From Roseimaritima multifibrata (GTDB lineage Bacteria > Planctomycetota > Planctomycetia > Pirellulales > Pirellulaceae): DNA of 64,000 bases. A program made the position numbers and the translations under genes. The stretch covers positions 5,270,001 to 5,334,000 of the forward strand of contig NZ_CP036262.1 in the NCBI RefSeq assembly GCF_007741495.1, written 5' to 3'. This document shows positions 36,577 through 46,214 of the stretch, in pieces. Position 1 is the stretch's first letter. Every line of letters begins with the position of its first letter. The notes under the pieces are model-generated. The model made no database searches. It saw only the letters and a list, made by a program, of their open reading frames with translations, and had not been told where the DNA came from.

Positions 36577-36940
36577 TATTAATGAAGAAAGTCTGGCTCC
36601 CCTCGCCCCTAAGCGAGCTCTTTGGTGCGGAAGAAATCTCTGCTAGCTCATTGTGTGATCTCTGCCTCTTTGTTTGATTTAGTGGAGCTCGCTTGGGGGA
36701 GAGGGGCTGGGGGAGAGGGGGAGATTTCCAGGCGGCGATTTTGCAGCGAAGACGCGGTGAAAGCCTCGGATTTCAAGCGATTATGCCACGCCTTGCCCAA
36801 CGCTGTCGGCCCCTCTCCCCCAGCCCCTCTCCCCCAAAACAAGCCTTTGAATCGTACTTAATTGCATTAGCTGGCGAACCGTTGATCCAGTATCAAACCT
36901 GTTTTAAGCGAGCTTGTTTTGAGGGCGAGGGGAGCCAGAC
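36577..36940. repeat. Repeat copy B (uninterrupted, empty site)
   Basis: This is a near-identical direct duplicate of copy A, displaced by 597 bases on the left of the MITE and by 407 bases on the right. It is itself flanked by inverted CGCCTCTCGGGACGTG (36556-36571) and CACGTCCCGAGAGGCG (36960-36975). The stretch 36941-37095 further holds the GAGTCTCTCCGAGACTC palindrome and a CTCCGCCTC/GAGGCGGAG hairpin. Frames rich in SPSPPK across both copies are not genes. Confidence 0.85.
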
Positions 36941-37095
36941 TGTCTTCATTTATTCTTTTCACGTCCCGAGAGGCGGAGCCACACGTAGTAGAGTCTCTCC
37001 GAGACTCGTGCTGGCTGCTCTCCGCCTCGGAGAGGCGGAGCTACGAGAATGGAGCTACGAGAGGCGACAATTTGGTGCCGCGCGCTTATGGCGGG

Positions 37096-39912
37096 TTACT
37101 CTTTTACTTCTGCGATGTAGACGGCGGTTTTGAATTTCTTGTTGCCGACCTCGTGCGCTGAATAATAACTAACCCACAACGAATCATTGTGCCAGACGAG
37201 CCCTGGATAGCTGGTGTCGCCTCCGGAGGGGAGCGTTTGGAATTCGGTCAACGCACCGGTTTCTGGATTCAACCAACAAAGTGATGTGCGAACTCGTCCG
37301 TCATACAGTCGTACGGCGGCGACGATTCGGCCATCGGGTAACTGCAAGATATGAGGCCCACCGACTCGGGTGCCCATGTCGATCCATTCCCACTGATCGT
37401 AGGGAGGCATCGATTTCCCTAGCATCCCCGACTTCGAATCGCCGTCGCGACGCAGCAGACAAATCGCCTGCCCGTCGGCCTGAAATAGGATCGACGTCTC
37501 GTTGGGATAACCGGCTTCGAACATCCGATCGACATGGGTCTGAAAGGTTCGTCCGCCATCCTGACTGCGGAACAGGCTTATATGCTTGTCCACCGGAACA
37601 CCGGTATGGTAGCCAATCGCATAGGCATTGTCCCCGGCAAACGTCGTTCGCCATAACCAATAGTTTGCCGGTCCGATGTCTTGTCCCTCGGACCATGTCT
37701 TTCCGTCTTTGGAAAACCAGGCGATCGACTGATGACGCACGCCCGTTTCCGGCGGAAAGGCTCCAGCCCCCGACAGCATCAGCTCTCCTTCAGGCGTGAC
37801 GGTCATTTTTGCATCCCGCAAATCGGCCGTGGGATGCGTGATCACCGCGGCAGAGGTCCACGTCTTGGCATCGTCGGACGTCAAAATCTGCAACGCTCCA
37901 TCGGGCGAAACATGAGCCGTTCCTTCGCGATAGACGCAGTACCACTTATCTTTAAACAAGACCAAATCGGTAAACGCATTGTGGAATTTTTTATCTCCGA
38001 TCCGTTGCAATTTCTTAATCTTGAACGCATGCAACTGCTTATAAATTTCGGATAGCGGCAACCGACGGACGACCGATGTCGAAAGGTGTTCCCCTTTGGC
38101 TCGCCGGCCTGCAACATGCGACAACAATACCGAACCATCGACAAAATCGATCGAGGTGTAGCAGTACCATCCCATCGGATCCGAATCTAACGGGATCGAA
38201 TCCGACCAGGTTTTTCCGTCGTCCGACGAAATAGCCAGGGCGAGAGGCGTGCGGTTTGGCGACGGGGAATCCATGAATCCATGATCGTTCCAAATCGCGA
38301 TCAAATCGCCCGTTGCGGGGATTCGTTCAATCGAAGCGGGCGAGCGAGGCGAAACCAAAGCGGATGGTTTCAAAGTCGTCCAGGTCGCACCCCGGTCGGT
38401 TGATGTCGCTTGGTATTGGACTCCGGCGTCCGTGCGAACCCACATCAATAAACTCCCGTCCCGACGTTCGACGACGCCAGGCTCTTGGGCGGCCACGCGA
38501 TTCCCTTCGGCATCGCTTGCTTTCTGAAACGTATCCGATCGTTGCCAAGTTGCTCCCGCATCGTCCGATGTGTAACACGTCACTTGCCCTAACCAATCCG
38601 GCTTCTCCTGTCCGGGACGATGATGCAGGGCCACCGGGGCAACCAATCGCCCAGCCGACAGTTGGATGACACGATCATTGTTCAATACGTAATAGCCAAC
38701 TTCCGCATCCGGGATCATCTGAACCGGTTCGGTCCATGTCTTGGCTTCATCGGACGAAAAACGAACGACCGGTCGGCAATCGGTAAGCGAATTCTTAACC
38801 AGGTAGAAGAGGGCGATGCGATCGTCTGCCAAACGCAATAGCGATACCGACATCACATTCATGCCACCTTCGTTCGCAACGACCAATTCATCTTCGGTGC
38901 TCCACGTTGCACCACCGTCGTCGCTATATCGACTGACCAACGTCGCCGATCCATGGTCACTGGCGTCCGATTCAAAACGCGAATAAACATGCAGAACCCG
39001 GCCGTCGGCCAGCTGAATCAAATCACCTTCGCTGTTCCGCGGATTCCCTTCGCTAGGGGCGAGTGTCAAAACGGGTTCCAGCGATTCGATCCACTTCATC
39101 GCGGCCGCATATCGATAACCAAATTCACGCAGCGACGGGCTATCGAAATGAACCTGATCTCCTTTGTGGTTCAATCCATCGGCGGGAACAAACGCGGTCC
39201 GCGGAACAAGCCGAGTGACATTTTGTTGAGCGGTATCGACCTGAATGCGTCCTTCGGTCCAAGGGCGTTCCTCAAATTTGCCCAACTGACCGATCAAGAA
39301 CGGCAGACGAGGGTTCTGAAAAGTTTCACGGAATCGACCGATCAATTCGATCAGGCGACCTTCATACTTTGCGGCCGCAGTCGGCTTCGAATCCGATTCG
39401 CCTTGATGCCACAAAATCCCCTTCAAATCACCTTGCTCCACGGCCGCAGTTGCACGAACCAACATGTCATCCCAGGGATGGGAATTGGTCTGTTTATGAA
39501 AACCTTCGGGCTGCCAAGTCTCGATCCCCGATCCACCCACAGCACAAGGGATCAAACCGACGGTGACTCCGGGATGTGCTTTGGCGTATTCCGCGGCAAA
39601 GGACCTTCCCACACCAACTCCGGCGATCGTTGGTTTATCGAAATGGAGCGGATCGACAGCCGGCACCCATTGGCGGTCTTTGTTTAGCATCAGAATCCGA
39701 GGATTCGGTTTCTTGTCGGCTTCGCTGACCACGCCTCGACCAGCCATATTGGACTGACCGGCCAACAAGAACAGATGAAATTTCTGCGGGTCTGCGGGGA
39801 CCGGTGACGCGTCAGGGTCTGCCGACCAAGCGAGCGATACCGAAGAGCAAACCACGGCGAGGGAATAAAGAAAGAAACGCTTGAGGCGTTGCGCAGAAAA
39901 ATGTCGAAGCAT
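37096..39912 (-). CDS. Exported SGNH acetylesterase (SASA/DUF303) fused to Asp-box sialidase-like domains
   Basis: The 938-residue product has a signal peptide (FFLYSLAVVCSSVSLAWSAD). Residues ~40-275 are a sialate O-acetylesterase-type SGNH hydrolase: FLLAGQSNMAGRG (Ser nucleophile), IPCAVGGSGIETW (Gly block), GILWHQGESDS and the C-terminal HFDSPSLREFGYRYA. The remainder (~280-938) is one or two sialidase-like beta-propellers with at least eight Asp-boxes, such as YSDDGGATWST, SSDEAKTWTEP, TSDDAGATWQ and SSDDGKTWSDS. It probably de-acetylates and cleaves, or binds, an acylated surface or extracellular glycan. I cannot verify the sialidase arginine triad, so the propellers may be binding modules. 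Monocistronic. Confidence 0.88.
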   Translation of the reverse strand: MLRHFSAQRLKRFFLYSLAVVCSSVSLAWSADPDASPVPADPQKFHLFLLAGQSNMAGRGVVSEADKKPNPRILMLNKDRQWVPAVDPLHFDKPTIAGVGVGRSFAAEYAKAHPGVTVGLIPCAVGGSGIETWQPEGFHKQTNSHPWDDMLVRATAAVEQGDLKGILWHQGESDSKPTAAAKYEGRLIELIGRFRETFQNPRLPFLIGQLGKFEERPWTEGRIQVDTAQQNVTRLVPRTAFVPADGLNHKGDQVHFDSPSLREFGYRYAAAMKWIESLEPVLTLAPSEGNPRNSEGDLIQLADGRVLHVYSRFESDASDHGSATLVSRYSDDGGATWSTEDELVVANEGGMNVMSVSLLRLADDRIALFYLVKNSLTDCRPVVRFSSDEAKTWTEPVQMIPDAEVGYYVLNNDRVIQLSAGRLVAPVALHHRPGQEKPDWLGQVTCYTSDDAGATWQRSDTFQKASDAEGNRVAAQEPGVVERRDGSLLMWVRTDAGVQYQATSTDRGATWTTLKPSALVSPRSPASIERIPATGDLIAIWNDHGFMDSPSPNRTPLALAISSDDGKTWSDSIPLDSDPMGWYCYTSIDFVDGSVLLSHVAGRRAKGEHLSTSVVRRLPLSEIYKQLHAFKIKKLQRIGDKKFHNAFTDLVLFKDKWYCVYREGTAHVSPDGALQILTSDDAKTWTSAAVITHPTADLRDAKMTVTPEGELMLSGAGAFPPETGVRHQSIAWFSKDGKTWSEGQDIGPANYWLWRTTFAGDNAYAIGYHTGVPVDKHISLFRSQDGGRTFQTHVDRMFEAGYPNETSILFQADGQAICLLRRDGDSKSGMLGKSMPPYDQWEWIDMGTRVGGPHILQLPDGRIVAAVRLYDGRVRTSLCWLNPETGALTEFQTLPSGGDTSYPGLVWHNDSLWVSYYSAHEVGNKKFKTAVYIAEVKE

Positions 39913-40043
39913 CTTGGAGGCTCAATTCATCGAGGCGGGAAATGCACATGAGGGCATCTAATATAGCCCAAAAGAATTGGCAACCTCGGCTTGGATGCAG
40001 ATCGCGAAAAATTTGGAAACGTTTTTTGCGAGAGATTTTGGAG

Positions 40044-40319
40044 GAACGCTCCTTGCGGAGCGGCGCGAGCCGTCCGGACTTTCGGTGGGAGTGCGGCGGG
40101 CCGGAGGACTTGCGCCCTACCGCTAAGAATTTGCGTGACAGTCCTGGTGGAACGGCGTGAGGCGTCTGGACGTTCGATGGATGCGCGGCGGGCCGGAGAG
40201 CTCGCGCCCTACCGCTAAGAATTTGCGCGTCGCTCCTTGCGGAACGGCGCGAGCCGTACGGACTTACGTTGGGAGCGCGGCGGGCCGGAGAGCTCGCGCC
40301 GTGCTGCTAAGCCGATTCG
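40044..40319. repeat. Three tandem 92-bp repeats
   Basis: Units at 40044-40135, 40136-40227 and 40228-40319 share CGGCGCGAGCCGT-type and GCGGCGGGCCGGAG blocks and the first two end with the same CTACCGCTAAGAATTTGCG. The third has diverged at its end. Single units of the TTAGCGG-AACGGCGCGAGCCGT type also occur near 8010, 13711, 27917 and 55755. No gene lies here; this is the gap between the sialidase and fmdB genes. Confidence 0.75.
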
Positions 40320-40326
40320 TATTCGC

Positions 40327-40593
40327 TTAATCTTTTTTCTTGGCGGCCGGTTTGCTTTCAGACTTCTTTTCTGCGGGCTTGTCGTTCTTGGCAGCTTTCT
40401 TGTAGGAATCGCTGCGGTAGTCGGTTTGGTAGAACCCACTCCCTTTGAACATCAACGCCCCACCGGTACCGAACAGACGACGCAATTTCAGCTTTTTGCA
40501 CTCAGGGCATTTCTTCTTGATGGGATCATTGATCCCTTGAAAAAGCTCAAACGTGTGATGGCAAGCGTCGCATTCGTAATCGTAGGTAGGCAT
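40327..40593 (-). CDS. FmdB-family zinc ribbon protein
   Basis: The 88-residue protein begins MPTYDYECDACHHTFELFQG and has a second CPEC pair (KKKCPECKKLKLRRLFGTGG), the single zinc ribbon of the FmdB family, then a Lys/Ala-rich tail (KPAEKKSESKPAAKKKD) likely unstructured. The family was named from a putative regulator of formamidase, but its general function is unknown. It is 17 bases downstream of grpE and is probably the last gene of the chaperone operon. Confidence 0.92.
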   Translation of the reverse strand: MPTYDYECDACHHTFELFQGINDPIKKKCPECKKLKLRRLFGTGGALMFKGSGFYQTDYRSDSYKKAAKNDKPAEKKSESKPAAKKKD

Positions 40594-40610
40594 TCTAAAA
40601 ACCTTATCGC

Positions 40611-41171
40611 TTAACTGGTGGGTTGTTGAGGACCGGTGCTAACAATGACTTGGCTGGGGCGAACCACGCGGTCGTACAACTGAAAACCGGACTGGACTTC
40701 CATCGCAACGACGCCCGCAGGGTACTTGTCGCTTGGAGTCTGTTGGATCGCATCATGATAGTTCGGATCAAAAACTTCGCCCAACGCAGGAATCTGCTTG
40801 CAGTGATGTTTCGCCAAGCTGTCATCCAGTTGTTTGATCACAATGTTCAAACCATCGCGAACCGACCCTTCGACGTCACTGAAATCGGCATCGAGTGCAC
40901 GAAGCAAGTTGTCCCGAACCTGGAGCACGTCCTGCAACAGTGGGATTGCCGCAAATCGCAATTGCGATTCGTAGTCAGCTTTGATGCGTTTGCGAAAATT
41001 TTCTTTCTCCGCTTCCGCCATCAAAACGCGTTTATCCGCCTCGACCAATTGCTGCTGCAAGGATTCAACCGTTGGTCCCTCCGCGTTGGAGTTTTCAAAA
41101 GTATCTTGCGGCCCGCCTTGTGCGGAATCTTCGCTCGAGTCTTGTTCTTGGTTTGAATTTTCTTCAGCCAT
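40611..41171 (-). CDS. grpE: GrpE nucleotide exchange factor
   Basis: The 186-residue co-chaperone promotes ADP release from DnaK. It has the usual acidic/Gln-rich N-terminus (EENSNQEQDSSEDSAQ), a long coiled coil (~35-75, including NFRKRIKADYESQLRFAAIP) and the beta-domain signature (HHCKQIPALGEVFDPNYHDA, then YPAGVVAMEVQSGFQLYDRV and VRPSQVIVS). It follows dnaJ by 11 bases on the same strand. No dnaK is in the window. Confidence 0.95.
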   Translation of the reverse strand: MAEENSNQEQDSSEDSAQGGPQDTFENSNAEGPTVESLQQQLVEADKRVLMAEAEKENFRKRIKADYESQLRFAAIPLLQDVLQVRDNLLRALDADFSDVEGSVRDGLNIVIKQLDDSLAKHHCKQIPALGEVFDPNYHDAIQQTPSDKYPAGVVAMEVQSGFQLYDRVVRPSQVIVSTGPQQPTS

Positions 41172-41182
41172 CGTGATTCAGA

Positions 41183-42343
41183 TCAGGATTCAGAGGGTGG
41201 GGTTGTTTCAGGGTCAAAAAATTCTCGCAGCTTCGACAGGAAAGACTTCCGTTGTGGCAGCACGGATTCATGCTCCAATTCCGCCAACTCTCGAAGCAGT
41301 TGTTCCTGCTTTTCACTCAATTTCTTTGGGACTTCAATAATGGTCTGGACCTGCAGGTTACCGCGTCGGCCTCCGCGTGGATCGGGCATCCCTTGGCCGC
41401 GAACCACAAACACCTCTCCACTATGCGTGCCGCTCGGAATCCGTAACTGATGCGGTCCATCCAGGGTCGGAACCTCAATCTCGGCTCCCAACGCGGCTTG
41501 GCTGTAGGAGATCGGCAATTGCAACACCAAGTTGCGTCCATCGCGTTGGAACAGCGAATGGGGCTGCACGGAAATAAACAGGTAGCAATCGCCAGCGGGC
41601 CCACCATCGGGACTCGCTTCCCCTTCACCGGGAACCCGCACGCGCATCCCATCATCGACTCCGGCGGGAATATCGACGCTTCGTTCGACTCGCTCGGACT
41701 GCAGTCCTTGGCCACCGCAATCGGGACAGGGAGTCCCGATCATTTTACCTGCCCCATGACACTGTGGGCAGGCGGTTTGGACGCGTAAAATACCGGCCGA
41801 CTGAATCACTTGTCCCTGCCCACCACAGGTGGTGCAGGTTTGTGGTTTGCTACCGGCCGCGGCGCCGTTCCCTTCACAGGTGCTGCAGATCACGCGGCGG
41901 CGAAAGGAAACCTCTTTCGAAACTCCTCGGGCAGCCTCTTCCAACGTGAGCGATACATCGCAGCGGACATCCGCCCCGGGGCGTTGTCGTCTTTGTCGGC
42001 CGCGACCGCGTCCACCAAACAGATCGCCGAAGGAGCCTCCACCTCCGAACAGATCCCCGAAGGCATCGAAGATATCTTCGACGTCATGGAACTGCGAACC
42101 GCCCCCACCGCCGTTGTTCACTCCAGCGTGCCCGTAGCGGTCGTAACGTGCTCGTTTATCGGCATCGCTGAGGACTTCGTAGGCCTGACTAGCTTCTTTG
42201 AATTTATCTACCGCATTTTCATCATCTCGATTGCTATCGGGATGGTAACGAATCGCGAGCTTGCGGTAAGCGCGATCGATGGTTCCCTTGTCGCTATTCC
42301 GTTCGACTTGGAGAACTTCGTAGTAGCAGCGTTGCTCGGCCAT
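41183..42343 (-). CDS. dnaJ: Chaperone protein DnaJ
   Basis: The 386-residue protein starts at the ATG giving MAEQRCYYEVLQVERNSDKG; the upstream extension of the frame does not look like protein. The J-domain (1-70) includes the HPD motif (IRYHPDSNRDD). It is followed by a Gly-rich linker (NNGGGGGSQF; FGGGGSFGDLFGGRGRG), then four zinc-binding repeats (CSTCEGNG, CTTCGGQG, CPQCHGAG, CPDCGGQG) and the two C-terminal beta domains (GDCYLFISVQPHSLFQRDGR). It is thus a type I DnaJ of standard length. It lies in the operon between groEL2 and grpE and acts with DnaK. Confidence 0.95.
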   Translation of the reverse strand: MAEQRCYYEVLQVERNSDKGTIDRAYRKLAIRYHPDSNRDDENAVDKFKEASQAYEVLSDADKRARYDRYGHAGVNNGGGGGSQFHDVEDIFDAFGDLFGGGGSFGDLFGGRGRGRQRRQRPGADVRCDVSLTLEEAARGVSKEVSFRRRVICSTCEGNGAAAGSKPQTCTTCGGQGQVIQSAGILRVQTACPQCHGAGKMIGTPCPDCGGQGLQSERVERSVDIPAGVDDGMRVRVPGEGEASPDGGPAGDCYLFISVQPHSLFQRDGRNLVLQLPISYSQAALGAEIEVPTLDGPHQLRIPSGTHSGEVFVVRGQGMPDPRGGRRGNLQVQTIIEVPKKLSEKQEQLLRELAELEHESVLPQRKSFLSKLREFFDPETTPPSES

Positions 42344-42440
42344 CACTAATGAGCTGCGTTTTAGAGTAAATACGAAAAATCGGGCCATTCCTGCCAAATG
42401 CAGAGCATGGCCCGATTTAGTGAACGTCAAGCAATCCGAA

Positions 42441-44060
42441 TTAGGCGATAACGCCTTCAACGGGACGCTTGTTTTTATCTTCGTCCTCGAAGTTGGTGAC
42501 CAACGCTTCGGTGGTCAGCAACAAACCGGCGATCGATGCAGCATTTGCAAGTGCAGTGCGAACGACCTTAACCGGATCGATAACTCCAGCTTTGAACATA
42601 TCGACGTATTCGCCGGTGTTCGCATTGAAGCCGATGTTGTCCGCTTTCTGGCGGACTTCATCCACAACCACGCTACCGTCGATGCCACCGTTATCGGCGA
42701 TCTGACGCATTGGAGCATCCAGGGCTCGCAAGACGATATCAACACCAACGCGTTCGTCACCCTTGGCAGCTTTACGAGCGGCCAAAACGGCATCGTGACA
42801 GCGAACCAAAGCGACACCACCACCAGCACAAACGCCTTCTTCGACGGCTGCACGCGTCGCGTGCAGAGCATCTTCCAAGCGGGCTTTGGTCTGCTTCATT
42901 TCAGCTTCGGTTTCGGCACCGACGCTGATCACAGCAACACCACCGGCCAGTTTGGCCAGACGCTCTTGGTATTTTTCCTTGTCGTACTCGGAATCGGTTT
43001 GATCGATTTGAGCACGGATCTGGGAAACACGTTTGTCAATCGACTCACGAGGACCAGCACCTTCGACGATGGTGGTACTGTTCTTGTCGACGGTGACCTT
43101 TTTGGCGCGACCAAGCTGTTCCAGGGTCACGTTTTCCAACTGGATCCCTAGTTCTTCGCTGATCAACGTACCACCGGTCAGGGTCGCGATATCGCCCATC
43201 ATGGCTTTACGACGATCGCCAAATCCTGGAGCCTTAACCGCACAGACATTCAAAGTCCCACGCAGTTTATTGACAACCAACAACGTCAACGCTTCGGCGT
43301 CAACGTCTTCAGCGATAATCAGCAAAGGCTGCCCGGTCTGAGCGGTCTTTTCCAACAACGGAACCAGGTCCCGAATGTTGCTGATTTTCTTGTCATAGAA
43401 GAGGATCAACGCGTTTTCAAGCGAAGCTTCCATGGTGGTCGAATCGGTGATGAAGTACGGGGAAACAAATCCCTTATCGAACTGCATTCCGTCGACGTAT
43501 GAAACTTCGGTGTCACGGGTTTTGCCTTCTTCAACGGTAGTCACACCGTCTTGGCCAACCCGTTCAAGTGCATCGGCCAACAATTCACCAATGGCGTTAT
43601 CGTTGTTTGCACTGATCGCACCGACGTGAGCAATTTCTTGCTTGCTGGTGACAGGACGAGCGGTTGCCAAGAGGTGATCGGTTGCAGCCTGAACGGCTTT
43701 ATCGATCCCACGACGGACAGCCGTTGGGTTACTACCGGCAACGATATTTCGCAGCCCTTCTTTGAAGATAGCACGGGCCAGCACGGTAGCCGTGGTCGTT
43801 CCGTCCCCAGCCAAATCGCTCGTCTTCTGAGCGACTTCGATGACCAGTTTGGCACCCATGTTTTCGAACCGGTCTTCCAGTTCGATTTCTTTGGCGACAG
43901 TAACACCGTCTTTAGTGACCGTTGGTCCACCAAACGATTTATTAATAATCACGTTGCGGCCGGTGGGCCCCATTGTCGTGGCGACCGCTTTGGCCAGTTT
44001 CTCGACTCCGGCCAGCATCCGCGCCCGGGCGTGATCTTCAAATAGCAGTTGTTTTGCCAT
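42441..44060 (-). CDS. groEL2: GroEL chaperonin, second copy (no GGM tail)
   Basis: The 539-residue protein has the standard GroEL layout: [37 protein letters not shown], the ATP-binding [36 protein letters not shown] and [18 protein letters not shown]. It ends in [16 protein letters not shown] without the Gly-Gly-Met tail that fills the ring cavity in typical GroEL. It sits 64 bases downstream of groES and upstream of dnaJ. The lack of the tail and the divergence from the first copy suggest a different clientele or assembly; this is inference. Confidence 0.96.
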   Translation of the reverse strand: MAKQLLFEDHARARMLAGVEKLAKAVATTMGPTGRNVIINKSFGGPTVTKDGVTVAKEIELEDRFENMGAKLVIEVAQKTSDLAGDGTTTATVLARAIFKEGLRNIVAGSNPTAVRRGIDKAVQAATDHLLATARPVTSKQEIAHVGAISANNDNAIGELLADALERVGQDGVTTVEEGKTRDTEVSYVDGMQFDKGFVSPYFITDSTTMEASLENALILFYDKKISNIRDLVPLLEKTAQTGQPLLIIAEDVDAEALTLLVVNKLRGTLNVCAVKAPGFGDRRKAMMGDIATLTGGTLISEELGIQLENVTLEQLGRAKKVTVDKNSTTIVEGAGPRESIDKRVSQIRAQIDQTDSEYDKEKYQERLAKLAGGVAVISVGAETEAEMKQTKARLEDALHATRAAVEEGVCAGGGVALVRCHDAVLAARKAAKGDERVGVDIVLRALDAPMRQIADNGGIDGSVVVDEVRQKADNIGFNANTGEYVDMFKAGVIDPVKVVRTALANAASIAGLLLTTEALVTNFEDEDKNKRPVEGVIA

Positions 44061-44123
44061 TTGTTATGTCCCTTGTAATGAAAGTTGGATTAAATGAAAT
44101 GAAGTGTGTGCGTTCGGAGGGTC

Positions 44124-44420
44124 CTAAAGGACTTTTGCCAAAACGTCGCTTTCGCGAAGGATCTTCATTTCCTGGCCATCGATTTCGATTTCGCTTCCGC
44201 CGTACTTACCGTAGATCACGGTATCGCCAACCGCGACGCTCAGTTCGCCTCGGTTGCCACTGTCAAGCAGACGGCCTGGGCCAACGGCAACAACGGTTCC
44301 GCGTTGTGGTTTTTCTTGAGCCGAATCTGGAAGCACGATCCCACCAGCGGTGGTCGATTCAGCGGTAGCAGGTTGAACAACAAGGCGGTCATCCAGAGGA
44401 CGAATGTTGATTTTTGCCAT
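44124..44420 (-). CDS. groES: GroES co-chaperonin
   Basis: The 98-residue protein has the GroES beta-barrel and mobile loop: [40 protein letters not shown] (loop and roof), [12 protein letters not shown] and [20 protein letters not shown]. The mobile-loop hydrophobic triplet (GIVLP) that contacts GroEL is intact. It is the only groES in the window and lies between two groEL genes, so it could serve either or both. A CAGGA site 6-8 bases before ATG fits a ribosome-binding site. I found no CIRCE (HrcA) element upstream. Confidence 0.97.
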   Translation of the reverse strand: MAKINIRPLDDRLVVQPATAESTTAGGIVLPDSAQEKPQRGTVVAVGPGRLLDSGNRGELSVAVGDTVIYGKYGGSEIEIDGQEMKILRESDVLAKVL

Positions 44421-44495
44421 TAGTAGATTCCTGAAATTAAATTGAAAATTTGAATTGATTTAGAAAGGTAAAAGAGAGTGGCAGCCGGCGAGGGC

Positions 44496-46214
44496 CTACA
44501 TCATGCCGCCCATGTCCATGCCGCCCATGCCACCCATTCCGCCCATGCCTGGCATTCCGCCACCCATGCCGCCCATTCCACCCATGCCGTGGTCATGATG
44601 ATGATCGCCACCATCTTCTTCGGCTTCTTCGGGAATGTCGCAGATCAGGGATTCGGTCGTCAGCAACAGGATGGCAACACTTGCAGCGTTGGTCAGCGAA
44701 GTTCGCACAACCTTGGCGGGATCGACGATCCCTGCAGCCAGCATGTCGCCATAGCTATCGACGTTGGCGTCATAGCCATCGTTCTTACCCTTCATTTGGG
44801 CAACCCGGTTCACGACAACCGCACCTTCTAAACCAGCATTCGTGGCGATCGCTCGCAACGGTTGATCAAGAATTTTGCGGATGATTCGGACGCCCATCAT
44901 TTCGTCCCCAGAGAGGGACTTTTCCAGTTTCAGGACTGCTGGAGTGCAGCGGATCAAAGTAACCCCGCCTCCAGGAACAATCCCTTCTTCCAGAGCTGCC
45001 TGAGTCGCAGCGCGAGCGTCGTCGATCAACGCTTTGCGTTCTTTCATCTCGGTTTCGGTTGCGGCTCCGACACTGATCTGAGCCACACCACCGGCCAACT
45101 TAGCAAGACGTTCTTGCAGTTTTTCGCGATCGTAATCGCTGTCGGTGTTTGCAATCTCGCGACGAATCTGCTCAACGCGTCCTTCGATCGCATCCTTTTT
45201 ACCAGCACCACCAACGATGGTCGTTTCTTCGCCGGTAATGCGAATCTTTTTGGCCCGGCCCAGATCGCTCAATTTGACGCTTTCTAGATCGATTCCCAAA
45301 TCTTTGAAGATGGCTTGGCCACCACAGAGAGTTGCGATGTCGCCCATGATCGCTTTACGGCGGTCCCCGTATCCAGGAGCCTTTACCGCACAGACCGAAA
45401 GGATGCCACGCATCTTGTTAACGACCAAAGTCGCCAACGATTCGCCTTCGACGTCTTCGGCGATGACCAACAGAGGCTTCTTCGATTTGCTAACCGCTTC
45501 CAACAGCGGAATCATCTTTTTGTTGCTGCTGATCTTTTCTTCGAACAGCAAAACGTAGCAATCTTCCAGTTCGACCGAAACGTCGTCCTGGTTGGTGACG
45601 AAGTGAGGCGAAAGGAAACCGCGATCAAACTGCATCCCTTCCACAACGTCGACCGTCGTTTCGCTGCCGCGGCCTTCTTCGACCGTGATCACGCCATTCT
45701 TGCCGACTTTGGTGAACGCATCCGCCAAAACCGTTCCGATGGTCGGATCATTGTTTCCAGCGATCGTCGCAACTTGCTTGATGGACGATTTCGATTTTTC
45801 GTCGATAGGAGTCGCCAATTTGGCGATTTCTTTGCTGACGGTTTCAACCGCACGATTGATTCCGCGGCCAAGAGCCATCGGATCGCAACCGCTAGCAACC
45901 GATTTCAGGCCTTCGCGGAAAATCGCTTCTGCCAAAACGGTTGCCGTTGTGGTGCCGTCACCAGCGACGTCGTTCGTCTTACTGGCAGCTTCCTTGACCA
46001 GTTGAGCTCCCAAATTTTCAAAAGGATCGTCTAGCTCAATATCTTCAGCAACCGTGACCCCGTCCTTGGTCACTTTCGGGGAGCCCCACCCTTTATCCAA
46101 CACTGCATTGCGGCCACGTGGGCCCAAGGTGCTGCGGACGGCTCGGGCCAATTTGCTCACGCCAGCCAGCAAAGGGCCGCGGGTGTCGTCATCGAACACG
46201 ATCTGTTTAGCCAC
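44496..46214 (-). CDS. groEL1: GroEL chaperonin, first copy, with His-rich and long GGM tail
   Basis: The 572-residue protein has the full GroEL core ([77 protein letters not shown]). From about residue 529 it has an unusual C-terminus: an acidic stretch, then DHHHDHG, then about 30 residues of GGM repeats ([20 protein letters not shown]). GGM tails normally have about four repeats, and His-rich tails are known in some mycobacterial GroEL1 proteins. It is the first gene of the leftward cluster, 75 bases before groES. The tail suggests metal contact or altered cavity crowding (inference). Confidence 0.96.
   Translation of the reverse strand: MAKQIVFDDDTRGPLLAGVSKLARAVRSTLGPRGRNAVLDKGWGSPKVTKDGVTVAEDIELDDPFENLGAQLVKEAASKTNDVAGDGTTTATVLAEAIFREGLKSVASGCDPMALGRGINRAVETVSKEIAKLATPIDEKSKSSIKQVATIAGNNDPTIGTVLADAFTKVGKNGVITVEEGRGSETTVDVVEGMQFDRGFLSPHFVTNQDDVSVELEDCYVLLFEEKISSNKKMIPLLEAVSKSKKPLLVIAEDVEGESLATLVVNKMRGILSVCAVKAPGYGDRRKAIMGDIATLCGGQAIFKDLGIDLESVKLSDLGRAKKIRITGEETTIVGGAGKKDAIEGRVEQIRREIANTDSDYDREKLQERLAKLAGGVAQISVGAATETEMKERKALIDDARAATQAALEEGIVPGGGVTLIRCTPAVLKLEKSLSGDEMMGVRIIRKILDQPLRAIATNAGLEGAVVVNRVAQMKGKNDGYDANVDSYGDMLAAGIVDPAKVVRTSLTNAASVAILLLTTESLICDIPEEAEEDGGDHHHDHGMGGMGGMGGGMPGMGGMGGMGGMDMGGMM

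Noticed and set aside
36193-37133. Overlapping frames with LSPSPSPPKQ and WGRGAGGEG peptides (also 16773-17134)
   Set aside because: They are translations of the G/C-rich repeat elements, appear on both strands, and have no start-site support.
42420-46034. Long forward frames opposite groEL1 and groEL2 (for example 42420-43151, 45315-46034)
   Set aside because: Antisense shadows produced by the codon use of conserved groEL genes.
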